Source: Sphingomonas panacis
Lineage (GTDB): Bacteria; Pseudomonadota; Alphaproteobacteria; Sphingomonadales; Sphingomonadaceae
DNA: 64,000 nt
Direction of reading: 5' to 3'
NCBI RefSeq assembly: GCF_001717955.1
Contig: NZ_CP014168.1
Span: forward strand, 1,054,001-1,118,000
Part shown: in pieces, positions 57,359-64,000 of the stretch
How the letters are laid out: every line of letters starts with the position of its first letter
Numbering within the stretch: position 1 is the first letter of the stretch
Made by a program: the position numbers and the translations under genes
Notes under the pieces: model-generated
Databases searched by the model: none
The model's input: the letters and a program-made list of their open reading frames with translations, nothing else
What the model was told of the DNA's origin: nothing

Positions 57359-57480
57359 ATATTTTCCTCTTCCCCGGCAAACGCCAGGGTGCAGTTACGG
57401 ACCGTCGCGTGATTGACTGCAGCGCCCTGTTACAGCGGCTTTCCCAACTGGACGCACGTCTGCGCCTGTGCGGTGCAGCC

Positions 57481-59607
57481 GTGTGGAAAAGCCTGTGGAC
57501 AAAAGGTGGCATAACCGTCGCCGCGCTGGGTCTGGCGGTGCTGGTCTTCGCCGCGATCGATTATGCGACCTTCCCGCCGCCGCTCCCCGTTTACCGCGAG
57601 GTGCGCAGCCAGTGGCACCCGTCCGAGGCCTGGCTCTATGACCGCAACGGCACGCTGATCGACTCCGCGCGAGTCGACTTCAAGGCGCGCCGTCTCGCGT
57701 GGACGCCCCTTGCCCACGTCTCGCCCGTCGCACGCGACACGATCGTCGCTGCCGAGGATCAGCGCTTCTACGGGCATGGCGGGGTCGATTGGCTGGCGTT
57801 GCTCGGCATCGCGCGCGACAAGGCGCAGGGGGAGCGCGGGCGGGGTGGATCGACGCTGTCGATGCAGCTCGCCGGCTTCCTCGCGCCCGATCTCGCCGCG
57901 CCGGGGCGGCGGCATGTGTGGGACAAGCTTCGCCAGATGCGCGCCGCCTGGGCGATCGAACGCGGCTGGAGCAAGGACCAGATCCTCGAAGCCTATCTCA
58001 ACCTCGCCGGCTTCCGTGGCGAGGCGCAGGGAATCGGCGCGGCCGCGCTCGGGCTGTTCGGCAAGACCCCCGATGCGCTCGCCCGCGACGATGCGTTGCT
58101 GCTCGCCGCGCTGCTGCCCGAGCCGCAAGCGGGCGCGACCATCATCGCGCGCCGCGCCTGCGCGATGGCTCGCGAGCGCGATTGCAGCCGGTTCGAGGGC
58201 GAGGCGGTGGCGATGCTCGGGCCGGCGCGCAGCCTCGCGCTCGATCCCGGCCTTGCGCCGCACCTCTCCGACCGGCTGCTGACAAAGCCCGGCCTGCGCA
58301 TCACCACCACGCTCGACAAACAGATCCAGGCAATCGCGATCCAGGCGTTGCGGCGCCAGTTGCAGGGCCTCGGCGGCGCGCGCGCGCGTGACGGCGCGGT
58401 GGTGGTGCTCGACAATGCCAGCGGCGATGTGCTCGCCTATGTCGGCGGGATCGGTGGCGCCTCGACCGCGCCTTCGGTCGATGGCGCGAACGCCTATCGC
58501 CAGGCGGGATCGACGCTCAAGCCGTTCCTCTACGCCGAGGCGATCGAGAAGGGCTATCTCACCCCCGCCTCGATCCTCGACGATTCGCCGGTCCAGCTCG
58601 ACACCGCTTCTGGCCTCTACGTGCCGCAGAATTATGATCGCGGCTTCAAGGGGCCGGTGTCGGCACGCTCGGCGCTGGCGGGGTCGCTCAACGTGCCCGC
58701 GGTGCGGACGTTGCTGCTGGTCGGGGTCGATGCGTTTCGCGACCGGCTGTGGGACAGCGGCTATCGCGGGCTGGTCGAGGATGGCGATTATTACGGCTAT
58801 TCGCTCGCGCTCGGCTCGGCCGAGGTGACGTTGCTCGAACAGGCCAACGCGTATCGCAGCCTGTCGCAAGGCGGGCGCTGGTCGCCGGCACGACTGACCA
58901 ACGATGATCCACGGGAAACACCGCGCGCGGTCACCAGCCCGCAAGCCGCGTGGATCGTCGCCGACATGATCGCCGATCCCAACGCGCGCGCCGCCACGTT
59001 CGGGCTCGATTCGGCGCTGCGGCTGCCGTTCTGGGCGGCGGTGAAGACCGGCACGTCCAAGGCGATGCGCGACAATTGGTGCATCGGCTTCACGCGCCGC
59101 TACACGGTCGCGGTCTGGGTGGGCAATCTCGAAGGCGATTCGATGCGCGCCGTCTCGGGCGTGAGCGGCGCCGCGCCGGTTTGGCGCGATGTGATGATGG
59201 CGTTGGGTGGCGGGCAAGACAGCGGCCCACCGCCGCGCCCGACCGGGATCGAGCGCGCAAACGTCCGTTTTGCCAGCAATGTCGAACAGCCGCGTAGCGA
59301 ATATTTCCTCGCGGGCACCGCGCAGACGCTGATCACCTTCGCGCCGGATGCAGCGCGCCGGCCGCGCATCACCAATCCGGTATCGGGTGCGGTCTATGCG
59401 ATCGATCCCGATATCCCGCCCGATCGGCAGCGGCTGGCGGTGACGGTTTCAGGGTCGGCGGCGACTCACCGGCTGCTGCTCGACCGCCGCGATCTCGGCT
59501 CGGCGACCGCACAACCGCAAATTCTGGCGCCGCCGGGGCAGCACCGGCTTCGGCTCGTCGATGTTGCGGGTCGGGTCGTCGATCAGGTGCTGTTTACGGT
59601 GCGCTGA
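57481..59607 (+). CDS. pbpC: Penicillin-binding protein 1C
   Basis: A bifunctional class A PBP of about 708 residues. An N-terminal membrane segment (ITVAALGLAVLVFAAIDYA) is followed by the GT51 transglycosylase (VAAEDQRFYGHGGVDW, GGSTLSMQLAGFL), the transpeptidase with STLK (in AGSTLKPF), SLN and KTGTS motifs (VKTGTSKAMRDNW), and a C-terminal BiPBP_C domain (PRITNPVSGAVYAIDPDIP). The start is unsure: GTG at 57481 gives the shortest sensible N-terminus; GTG at 57409 is possible. An in-frame ATG at 57319 lies inside the palindromic repeat and is unlikely. It follows the alpha-2-macroglobulin gene, the same order as in many proteobacteria. Confidence 0.9.
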   Translation: MWKSLWTKGGITVAALGLAVLVFAAIDYATFPPPLPVYREVRSQWHPSEAWLYDRNGTLIDSARVDFKARRLAWTPLAHVSPVARDTIVAAEDQRFYGHGGVDWLALLGIARDKAQGERGRGGSTLSMQLAGFLAPDLAAPGRRHVWDKLRQMRAAWAIERGWSKDQILEAYLNLAGFRGEAQGIGAAALGLFGKTPDALARDDALLLAALLPEPQAGATIIARRACAMARERDCSRFEGEAVAMLGPARSLALDPGLAPHLSDRLLTKPGLRITTTLDKQIQAIAIQALRRQLQGLGGARARDGAVVVLDNASGDVLAYVGGIGGASTAPSVDGANAYRQAGSTLKPFLYAEAIEKGYLTPASILDDSPVQLDTASGLYVPQNYDRGFKGPVSARSALAGSLNVPAVRTLLLVGVDAFRDRLWDSGYRGLVEDGDYYGYSLALGSAEVTLLEQANAYRSLSQGGRWSPARLTNDDPRETPRAVTSPQAAWIVADMIADPNARAATFGLDSALRLPFWAAVKTGTSKAMRDNWCIGFTRRYTVAVWVGNLEGDSMRAVSGVSGAAPVWRDVMMALGGGQDSGPPPRPTGIERANVRFASNVEQPRSEYFLAGTAQTLITFAPDAARRPRITNPVSGAVYAIDPDIPPDRQRLAVTVSGSAATHRLLLDRRDLGSATAQPQILAPPGQHRLRLVDVAGRVVDQVLFTVR

Positions 59608-59706
59608 GGCAAAAAGGCCGTGAACCATTTCGGGTGGGCGGCGTTCAGCACCACAGTCCCTTTCCCCCCTTTCGGGACTAGTGCCTAGTAGCTTTGACCC
59701 GGCACC

Positions 59707-59738
59707 GGCCGCGCACCTCCCCCACCCTGTGCGCGGCC
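59707..59738 (-). terminator. Hairpin after the RcnB-like gene
   Basis: GGCCGCGCAC (59707-59716) pairs perfectly with GTGCGCGGCC (59729-59738). It follows the stop of the leftward RcnB-like gene by 14 bp and also lies beyond pbpC from the other side. No T-run. Confidence 0.5.
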
Positions 59739-59751
59739 GACCGGGGAAAGT

Positions 59752-60258
59752 TTACCGGTAGAAGCCGCGGATCACGTCGACGACGTAACCGCGCCGCGTA
59801 TCGACCAGCACCACGTCGTTGTAATGCCGCACCCAGCTCTGGCCGAAACGGACTGGCGGCAGGTGGTAGCGCCACGGATCGACGACGACATAGCGCGTGC
59901 CGTAATAACTCGGCGCGATCCGCACACCCGGACGGAACACGTTGTAGCGGAACGGCGCACGCCAATCGCCGGCCGCATAGAGCCGCGCGTTGCGATCGCG
60001 CCAGCCGCGCCAGTCGTCACGCCCGAAGCGGCGGTTGCGGTCGGCGACATCCTCGCGATATTCCTGCCGCGCTTCGCGCAGGTCGCGGTGTTCCGCGCGG
60101 ATGCGGTTCGGATCGCCGCTGCGATAGGCGCGATCGAGGTCGCGGCGCTGTTCCCGGATCTCGCGGCGGTCGTGCCGGATCTCGCCGGCGGATTGCGCCT
60201 GTGCCGCCACCGGCAGCACGGTCGCCGCCATGAGCGCGGTGATGATGAATGAGCGCAT
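59752..60258 (-). CDS. RcnB-like periplasmic protein
   Basis: A 168-residue secreted protein with a signal peptide (FIITALMAATVLPVAAQAQS), a strongly charged Arg/Asp/Glu-rich helical middle (about residues 22-75) and a C-terminal domain of the RcnB type (YVVVDPWRYHLPP, GQSWVRHYNDVVLVDTRRGYV, VDVIRGFYR). RcnB affects nickel/cobalt export in E. coli, but most members of the wide family have no known function. ATG at 60258 has AGGAA upstream. No metal transporter adjoins it. Confidence 0.8.
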   Translation of the reverse strand: MRSFIITALMAATVLPVAAQAQSAGEIRHDRREIREQRRDLDRAYRSGDPNRIRAEHRDLREARQEYREDVADRNRRFGRDDWRGWRDRNARLYAAGDWRAPFRYNVFRPGVRIAPSYYGTRYVVVDPWRYHLPPVRFGQSWVRHYNDVVLVDTRRGYVVDVIRGFYR

Positions 60259-60390
60259 GATGCTGTTCCTTTCCTGACGTGGCGATCGCAGGCTTGCGCC
60301 GCGATCACCCGGTCGTTCTGGACCCATCACGCTGAATGGCGTGCGAATGCCGCCTTCATCAACCAGAAAGGCAGAGCATCGCCGCGGCGA

Positions 60391-60879
60391 TCAGGGCGTG
60401 TTGCGACCGCCGCCCTGTTGGCCGCCGCCACCGCCGACCGCGCCGACCGTGCCGATATTGCCGAACAGTTCCGAGAAGAAGCTGCTCTTGCGCCCGAGCG
60501 TCGGGGTAGTCTTCTGCATCGGCGAGATCGAGGCGGTCTGTTCGATGCCAGTCCGGTGGATGCCGGTGACGGTGCCCTTGCCGTCGAAGCTGATCCGCAG
60601 CGTGGTCTGCGACTTCACGTGGGGGTTGTTGTACGCGAAATTGCGCGCGTCACGCGACACATAATACCAGTCGCCCTGGTTGAACTGGCTGGTCAGCGTC
60701 GGCTTGCCGAGCACCTGGAGCACAGACTGGCGGGTATCGACCCCCGGCTGCACCGAGTTGACGAGATCGGCATCGATCACATAGCCCTGATGCGAGCGCA
60801 GCGGCGTGCAGCCGCCGGCGGCGACGCCGGCGAGGATCAGGGCAGGCCCCAGAAGCGAACGGGCCGAAAACAACGTCAT
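60391..60879 (-). CDS. bamE: Outer-membrane assembly lipoprotein BamE
   Basis: A 162-residue lipoprotein (lipobox AAGGC, lipidated Cys24). The BamE/SmpA fold is visible in HQGYVIDADLVNSVQPGVDT, RQSVLQVLGKPTLTSQFNQG, DWYYVSRD and LRISFDGKGTVTGI. The C-terminal tail is low-complexity (Gly/Gln-rich). It is a component of the Bam complex that folds outer-membrane proteins. Start at the ATG at 60879; the gene is divergent from the chaperone gene. Confidence 0.92.
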   Translation of the reverse strand: MTLFSARSLLGPALILAGVAAGGCTPLRSHQGYVIDADLVNSVQPGVDTRQSVLQVLGKPTLTSQFNQGDWYYVSRDARNFAYNNPHVKSQTTLRISFDGKGTVTGIHRTGIEQTASISPMQKTTPTLGRKSSFFSELFGNIGTVGAVGGGGGQQGGGRNTP

Positions 60880-61009
60880 CACAATCTCCCCGGCACCCGG
60901 CCATGTCACAAGGCCGCCGCCCACGCGAAAACCGCGCATTGCATCGTACCGCGATCGCCTCAATATGCCGAGCTTGATGGCCAAACAAGGGCCGCCCTTT
61001 CGGGAGTCG

Positions 61010-61522
61010 ATGCGCTTGAGCTGGATCGGTCGAATGCTGGGCACGCGCGATACCGAAGCGCTGCCGCTCTACACCGCTGTCGTCGCGCGCGGGCGCGAAC
61101 CGCATTGGTATCTGGAGGGCAGCGTGCCCGACACGATCGACGGGCGCTTCGACATGATCGCGGGCGTCCTCACCTTCGTGTTGCTTCGGCTGGAGGGCGA
61201 TCCCCAAGGCGCCGAGACGGTGGCGCGCGTGACCGAGCGGTTCGTCGATGACATGGACGGGCAGCTTCGCCAGATCGGCATCGGCGATATCATCGTCGGC
61301 AAGCATATCGGCAAGATGATGAGCATGCTTGGCGGCCGGATCGGTGCCTATCGCGACGCGCTGACGGCGGGGAGCCTCGATGCCGCGCTGATCCGCAACC
61401 TCTACCGCGGCGAGGCGCCGGCCGAACCGGCCTTGCGCCATGTCGCGGCGCGGCTGTACGCGTTGCGCGACGCGCTTGCCGTGGCGCCCACTGCCGCGAT
61501 CATCGCCGGAGACCTGCCATGA
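61010..61522 (+). CDS. Ubiquinol-cytochrome c chaperone family protein
   Basis: A 170-residue alphaproteobacterial relative of mitochondrial Cbp3/UQCC1, which helps assemble cytochrome bc1. Family marks: LYTAVVARGREPHWYLEGSV, DTIDGRFDMIAGVLTFVLLR, ERFVDDMDGQLRQIGIGDI and VGKHIGKMMSMLGGRIGAYR. The ATG at 61010 (MRLSWIGRMLG) is chosen because family members start this way; an ATG at 60965 is possible. The next gene overlaps by 4 bp. Confidence 0.88.
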   Translation: MRLSWIGRMLGTRDTEALPLYTAVVARGREPHWYLEGSVPDTIDGRFDMIAGVLTFVLLRLEGDPQGAETVARVTERFVDDMDGQLRQIGIGDIIVGKHIGKMMSMLGGRIGAYRDALTAGSLDAALIRNLYRGEAPAEPALRHVAARLYALRDALAVAPTAAIIAGDLP

Positions 61523-62064
61523 CTGCCCCTGAATTCTCCCGCCCCGAGCGAATAGACACGATCGGCGCGGGCGAGCGCGGCGTGACGATCGCCGCCGAGC
61601 CCATCGAGCGTGTCGCACTCGCCGCACGCTTCGGGCTGCTGTCGGTCGATCGGCTCGAGGCGACTCTGACGGTTCGGCGCGAGGCGGCGGGGATCGTGGT
61701 GCGCGGGCGAGTCGGCGCCGATGTCGTGCAGGCCTGTACCGTCACCGACGAGCCGATCCCGGTGACGATCGACGAACCCGTGGCATTGCGGTTCGTGGAG
61801 AGCGGGGATGCGGGGGCGGACGCAGGCGGGGATGCGGAGATCGAACTCGACGAACACGCGCTCGACACGATTCCCTATGAAGGCGGCGCGGTCGATCTCG
61901 GCGAGGCGGCGGCGGAGACGATGGCGCTCGCGCTCGATCCCTTCCCGCGCAGCGCCAACGCCGCCGCAGCGCTGCGTGCCGCAGGCGTGCTCAGCGAGGA
62001 TGAGGTGAAACCGCTGGGCGGGCTGGCCGGGCTTGGCGATCTGCTCAAGAACAAGTCTTCGTAA
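61519..62064 (+). CDS. DUF177/YceD family protein
   Basis: A 181-residue YceD-like protein. Its ATG overlaps the stop of the chaperone gene (ATGA), so the two are coupled. Recognisable parts are VRGRVGADVVQACTVTDEPI, ELDEHALDTIPYEGGAVDLG and ALALDPFPRSANA. YceD is linked to 23S rRNA processing and often precedes rpmF; here the order is the alphaproteobacterial one with the bc1 chaperone. Confidence 0.86.
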   Translation: MTAPEFSRPERIDTIGAGERGVTIAAEPIERVALAARFGLLSVDRLEATLTVRREAAGIVVRGRVGADVVQACTVTDEPIPVTIDEPVALRFVESGDAGADAGGDAEIELDEHALDTIPYEGGAVDLGEAAAETMALALDPFPRSANAAAALRAAGVLSEDEVKPLGGLAGLGDLLKNKSS

Positions 62065-62091
62065 GATTACAAAAAGCGCTGACCAACCACT

Positions 62092-62158
62092 CCGTTCGTC
62101 CTGAGCGTGTCGAAGGGCGTGTTCGGAACACGTGCTTCGACAGGCTCAGCACGAACGG
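62092..62158. repeat. Sphingomonad palindromic repeat, copy 5
   Basis: Arms CCGTTCGTCCTGAGCGTGTC and (right end) CAGGCTCAGCACGAACGG, with CGAAGGGCGTG / CACGTGCTTCG inside and a short loop. Located between the convergent DUF177 and phosphatase genes. It is the shortest copy. Confidence 0.82.
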
Positions 62159-62186
62159 TTGAAAGGGTCACTCCGTCGTCGAGCGC

Positions 62187-62726
62187 TCAATCCTGATCCG
62201 GCCCGAGCGTCGGATCGAGATCGCGCGGGCGTACGAAGCGTTCGAGCACCGCGCCGCCCGCGCCCACACCGCGCCAGCCGGCCACGTCGAACGCCATCCG
62301 CGCCACGCTCGCGGTCGGGTATTTCTGCTCGATCGCACCGCGCAGGCCATCCATGGCTTCGGGCACCAGCATCAGGACCAGATCCTCAAGGCCCGGATTG
62401 TGGCCGACCAGCAGCACGTCACCGGTGCTGTCGGGCAACTCCTGCACGACATCGAGCAACGTCTCGGCCGAGGCGAGGTACAGCCGCCGGTCCCAGGCCG
62501 TGTTGAGCGCCTTGCCGTAGCCGCGCTCGATCTCGTCGAGCGTTTCCATCACGCGCACCGCGGGGGAGGCGACGACATGGTCGAACGACAGGCCGAGCGC
62601 GCGCATATGCCGGCCCATCATCGCGGCCGCGCGCTTGCCCTTGCCGTTGAGCGGCCTGTCGAAATCGCGCGCGACCGGATCGTCCCAGCCCGATTTGGCG
62701 TGGCGGAGGAGGGTAAGCGATTTCAA
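62187..62726 (-). CDS. SixA-like histidine phosphatase
   Basis: A 179-residue histidine-phosphatase-superfamily protein. The phospho-acceptor His is in LLRHAKSGWDD (RHG-type motif), the second His in VGHNPGLEDL, and FDRPLNGKGKRAA is typical of SixA, which dephosphorylates phosphohistidine proteins. It begins at a TTG at 62726 with GGAGACGG upstream, 13 bp after the helicase stop, so it is likely co-transcribed with the helicase. Confidence 0.85.
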   Translation of the reverse strand: MKSLTLLRHAKSGWDDPVARDFDRPLNGKGKRAAAMMGRHMRALGLSFDHVVASPAVRVMETLDEIERGYGKALNTAWDRRLYLASAETLLDVVQELPDSTGDVLLVGHNPGLEDLVLMLVPEAMDGLRGAIEQKYPTASVARMAFDVAGWRGVGAGGAVLERFVRPRDLDPTLGPDQD

Positions 62727-62739
62727 ATGGCCGTCTCCG

Positions 62740-64000
62740 TCAGGCGTCGATCACCTCTTGCCCCGATTCGATGACGGAAGGAAGACGCCGCGCGCGCTCG
62801 ATCGCCTCGTCCAGCGTCACGCGTGCCACCGGCACGCCGGGCGGAAACGCCGACAGCAGCCGCGACGGCATCGCCGAGGAGAGCAAGACGAACATGCCGC
62901 GATCGTCGGCGCGGCGGATCAGCCGCCCGAAGGCCTGCGCCAGCCGCGCGCGCACGATTCGGTCGTCATAGGCCGATCCGCCGCCCGCGAGCCGTCGCGC
63001 GGCATGGAGCACGCTCGGCTTGGGCCAGGGAACACCCTCCATCGCGACCAGCCGCAGCGATCGGCCGGGCACATCTACCCCGTCGCGCAATGCATCGGTG
63101 CCGAGCAGCGAGGCGGAAAGATCGTCGCGGAAGATATCGACCAGCGTGCCGGTGTCGATCGGATCGACATGCTGCGCGTAGAGCGGCAGGCCCTCGCGCG
63201 CGAGCCGATCGGCGATGCGGGCGTGGACCGCGCGCAGCCGCCGGATCGCGGTGAACAGCCCGAGCATCCCGCCCCCGCTCGCCAGCGCGAGCCGCGCATA
63301 CGCGTTGGCGAGCGCGCCGAGATCGCCGCGTTTCACGTCGGTGACGATCAGCACCTGCGCGTGATTGGCGTAATCGAACGGACTCGCCGCCGAGAAACGC
63401 GCGCCGGGGCGGATCAGATGCTGCGCGCCGCTGCGTGCCTCGGCGACGGTCCAGCCTTCGTCGGGATCGGCCCCGCCGCCGCGCAAGGTTGCTGAGGTGA
63501 CGAGCGCGCCGTGTGCCGGGCGCAGCACGATCTCGGCGAAAGGCTTGCTCGGATCGAGCCAGTGGCGCAGCAGGCCGATATCGTAATCGCGGCCCTCGAT
63601 CCGGTTGACGATCAGCCAGTCGACGAACTGCTCCGCCGCCGGCCCGCCGACGCGCGCGAGCAATGCCAACCACGATGCCACCGTCTCCGCGCGCCAGCCG
63701 AGCGAAGCGATGGCACCTTCGATTCGGGCGCGGGCTGGCGCATCCATCCAGTCGGGCGCGTCGGCCAGCACGGCCTCCAGCCGCCGCCCGAGCGCGACCA
63801 GCGGCCGCACCAACGCATCGAGCGCGTGCGCCGCCTGCCCGGCTGCCTCGACCAGAGCCGCGTCGGGCTCGACCAGTTCGGTCTCCAGCCCGTATCCGGC
63901 ATCGCCGTCGGTCTCGGCCCGCGCATAGGTCAGCCCGCGCACGGCGGCGAGCAGATGCTCGATCGGCCCGAACGGCGCGCCCTCCGCCAGCCGTTGCAGC
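62740..64000 (-). CDS. DinG/Rad3-type DNA helicase, 3' part only
   Basis: The open frame continues past the right edge of the window, so the N-terminus, including Walker A and the Fe-S domain, is missing. The 420 residues present contain the C-terminal helicase lobe of the DinG/XPD type: APGTRRA-like HGALVTSATLRGGG (motif Ia-III transition), SLLGTDALRDGVDVPG (motif V), and QAFGRLIRRADDRGMFVLLS (motif VI). Probably a 5'-3' DNA helicase active on damaged or structured DNA. Ends VIDA. Confidence 0.8.
   Translation of the reverse strand, partial: LQRLAEGAPFGPIEHLLAAVRGLTYARAETDGDAGYGLETELVEPDAALVEAAGQAAHALDALVRPLVALGRRLEAVLADAPDWMDAPARARIEGAIASLGWRAETVASWLALLARVGGPAAEQFVDWLIVNRIEGRDYDIGLLRHWLDPSKPFAEIVLRPAHGALVTSATLRGGGADPDEGWTVAEARSGAQHLIRPGARFSAASPFDYANHAQVLIVTDVKRGDLGALANAYARLALASGGGMLGLFTAIRRLRAVHARIADRLAREGLPLYAQHVDPIDTGTLVDIFRDDLSASLLGTDALRDGVDVPGRSLRLVAMEGVPWPKPSVLHAARRLAGGGSAYDDRIVRARLAQAFGRLIRRADDRGMFVLLSSAMPSRLLSAFPPGVPVARVTLDEAIERARRLPSVIESGQEVIDA

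Noticed and set aside
57319..57480. N-terminal extension of PBP1C from the ATG at 57319
   Set aside because: The ATG and the following codons lie in the palindromic repeat and the extra residues are not protein-like.

Overview
The window is a 64-kb piece of a GC-rich alphaproteobacterial chromosome, most likely from Sphingomonadales (Sphingomonas or a close relative). The signs are two TonB-dependent receptors, a Sphingobium-type ferulate cluster built on an ADP-forming CoA ligase, CarD, FdxA and a Suv3-like helicase side by side, paired GIN-domain proteins, and a palindrome (arm CCGTTCGTGCTGAGC) scattered between genes. I recognise no tRNA, rRNA, CRISPR array, insertion sequence or prophage. 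All family names come from motif recognition by eye; no database was searched.

Layout. 1-8.2 kb: a TonB-dependent receptor followed by an M14 zinc carboxypeptidase (a probable uptake/digestion pair), then a second receptor with a strong terminator. 8.3-17.7 kb: the most coherent system in the window. A MarR repressor (ferC-like) is divergent from vanillin dehydrogenase, a DUF3237 protein, feruloyl-CoA hydratase/lyase (ferB), feruloyl-CoA synthetase (ferA), an MpaB/DUF2236 oxygenase and an aldo/keto reductase. Convergent to it lie vanR and vanA. Together they should convert ferulate to vanillin, vanillate and protocatechuate. Both promoters carry readable operators: a 19-bp inverted repeat over the -10 of the ferulate operon, and two near-perfect copies of the Caulobacter-type VanR operator ATTGGATCCAAT over the vanA promoter. 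No vanB reductase is present.

17.8-30.4 kb: a membrane GGDEF-EAL protein, a cysteine hydrolase, a PaoABC-type molybdenum aldehyde oxidoreductase (Tat-exported, possibly also handling aromatic aldehydes), a DUF72 protein, a PRISE-type reductase, a Kup K+ transporter, the nuclease PdeM, a PmtA-like methyltransferase and a small monooxygenase-fold protein. 30.5-42.3 kb: an archaeal-looking CDC48/VAT AAA+ ATPase, a probable small RNA with a UUCG terminator, a LysR regulator, a cyclophilin, an MgtE Mg2+ transporter whose 3' end is broken by an extra T in a T6 run, DUF1489, two GIN-domain proteins, CarD, FdxA, an S4 RNA-binding protein and a Suv3-like helicase.

42.5-64 kb is dominated by the cell envelope: an M23 endopeptidase, a TonB-C-like protein, HerA, a TSUP/TIGR02186 pair, a minimal NfrB glycosyltransferase plus beta-barrel pair lacking the usual C-terminal c-di-GMP-type domain, a giant alpha-2-macroglobulin with its usual partner PBP1C, an RcnB-like protein and BamE. 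It ends with a cytochrome bc1 chaperone, YceD/DUF177, a SixA-like phosphatase and the 3' part of a DinG-like helicase that runs off the right edge.
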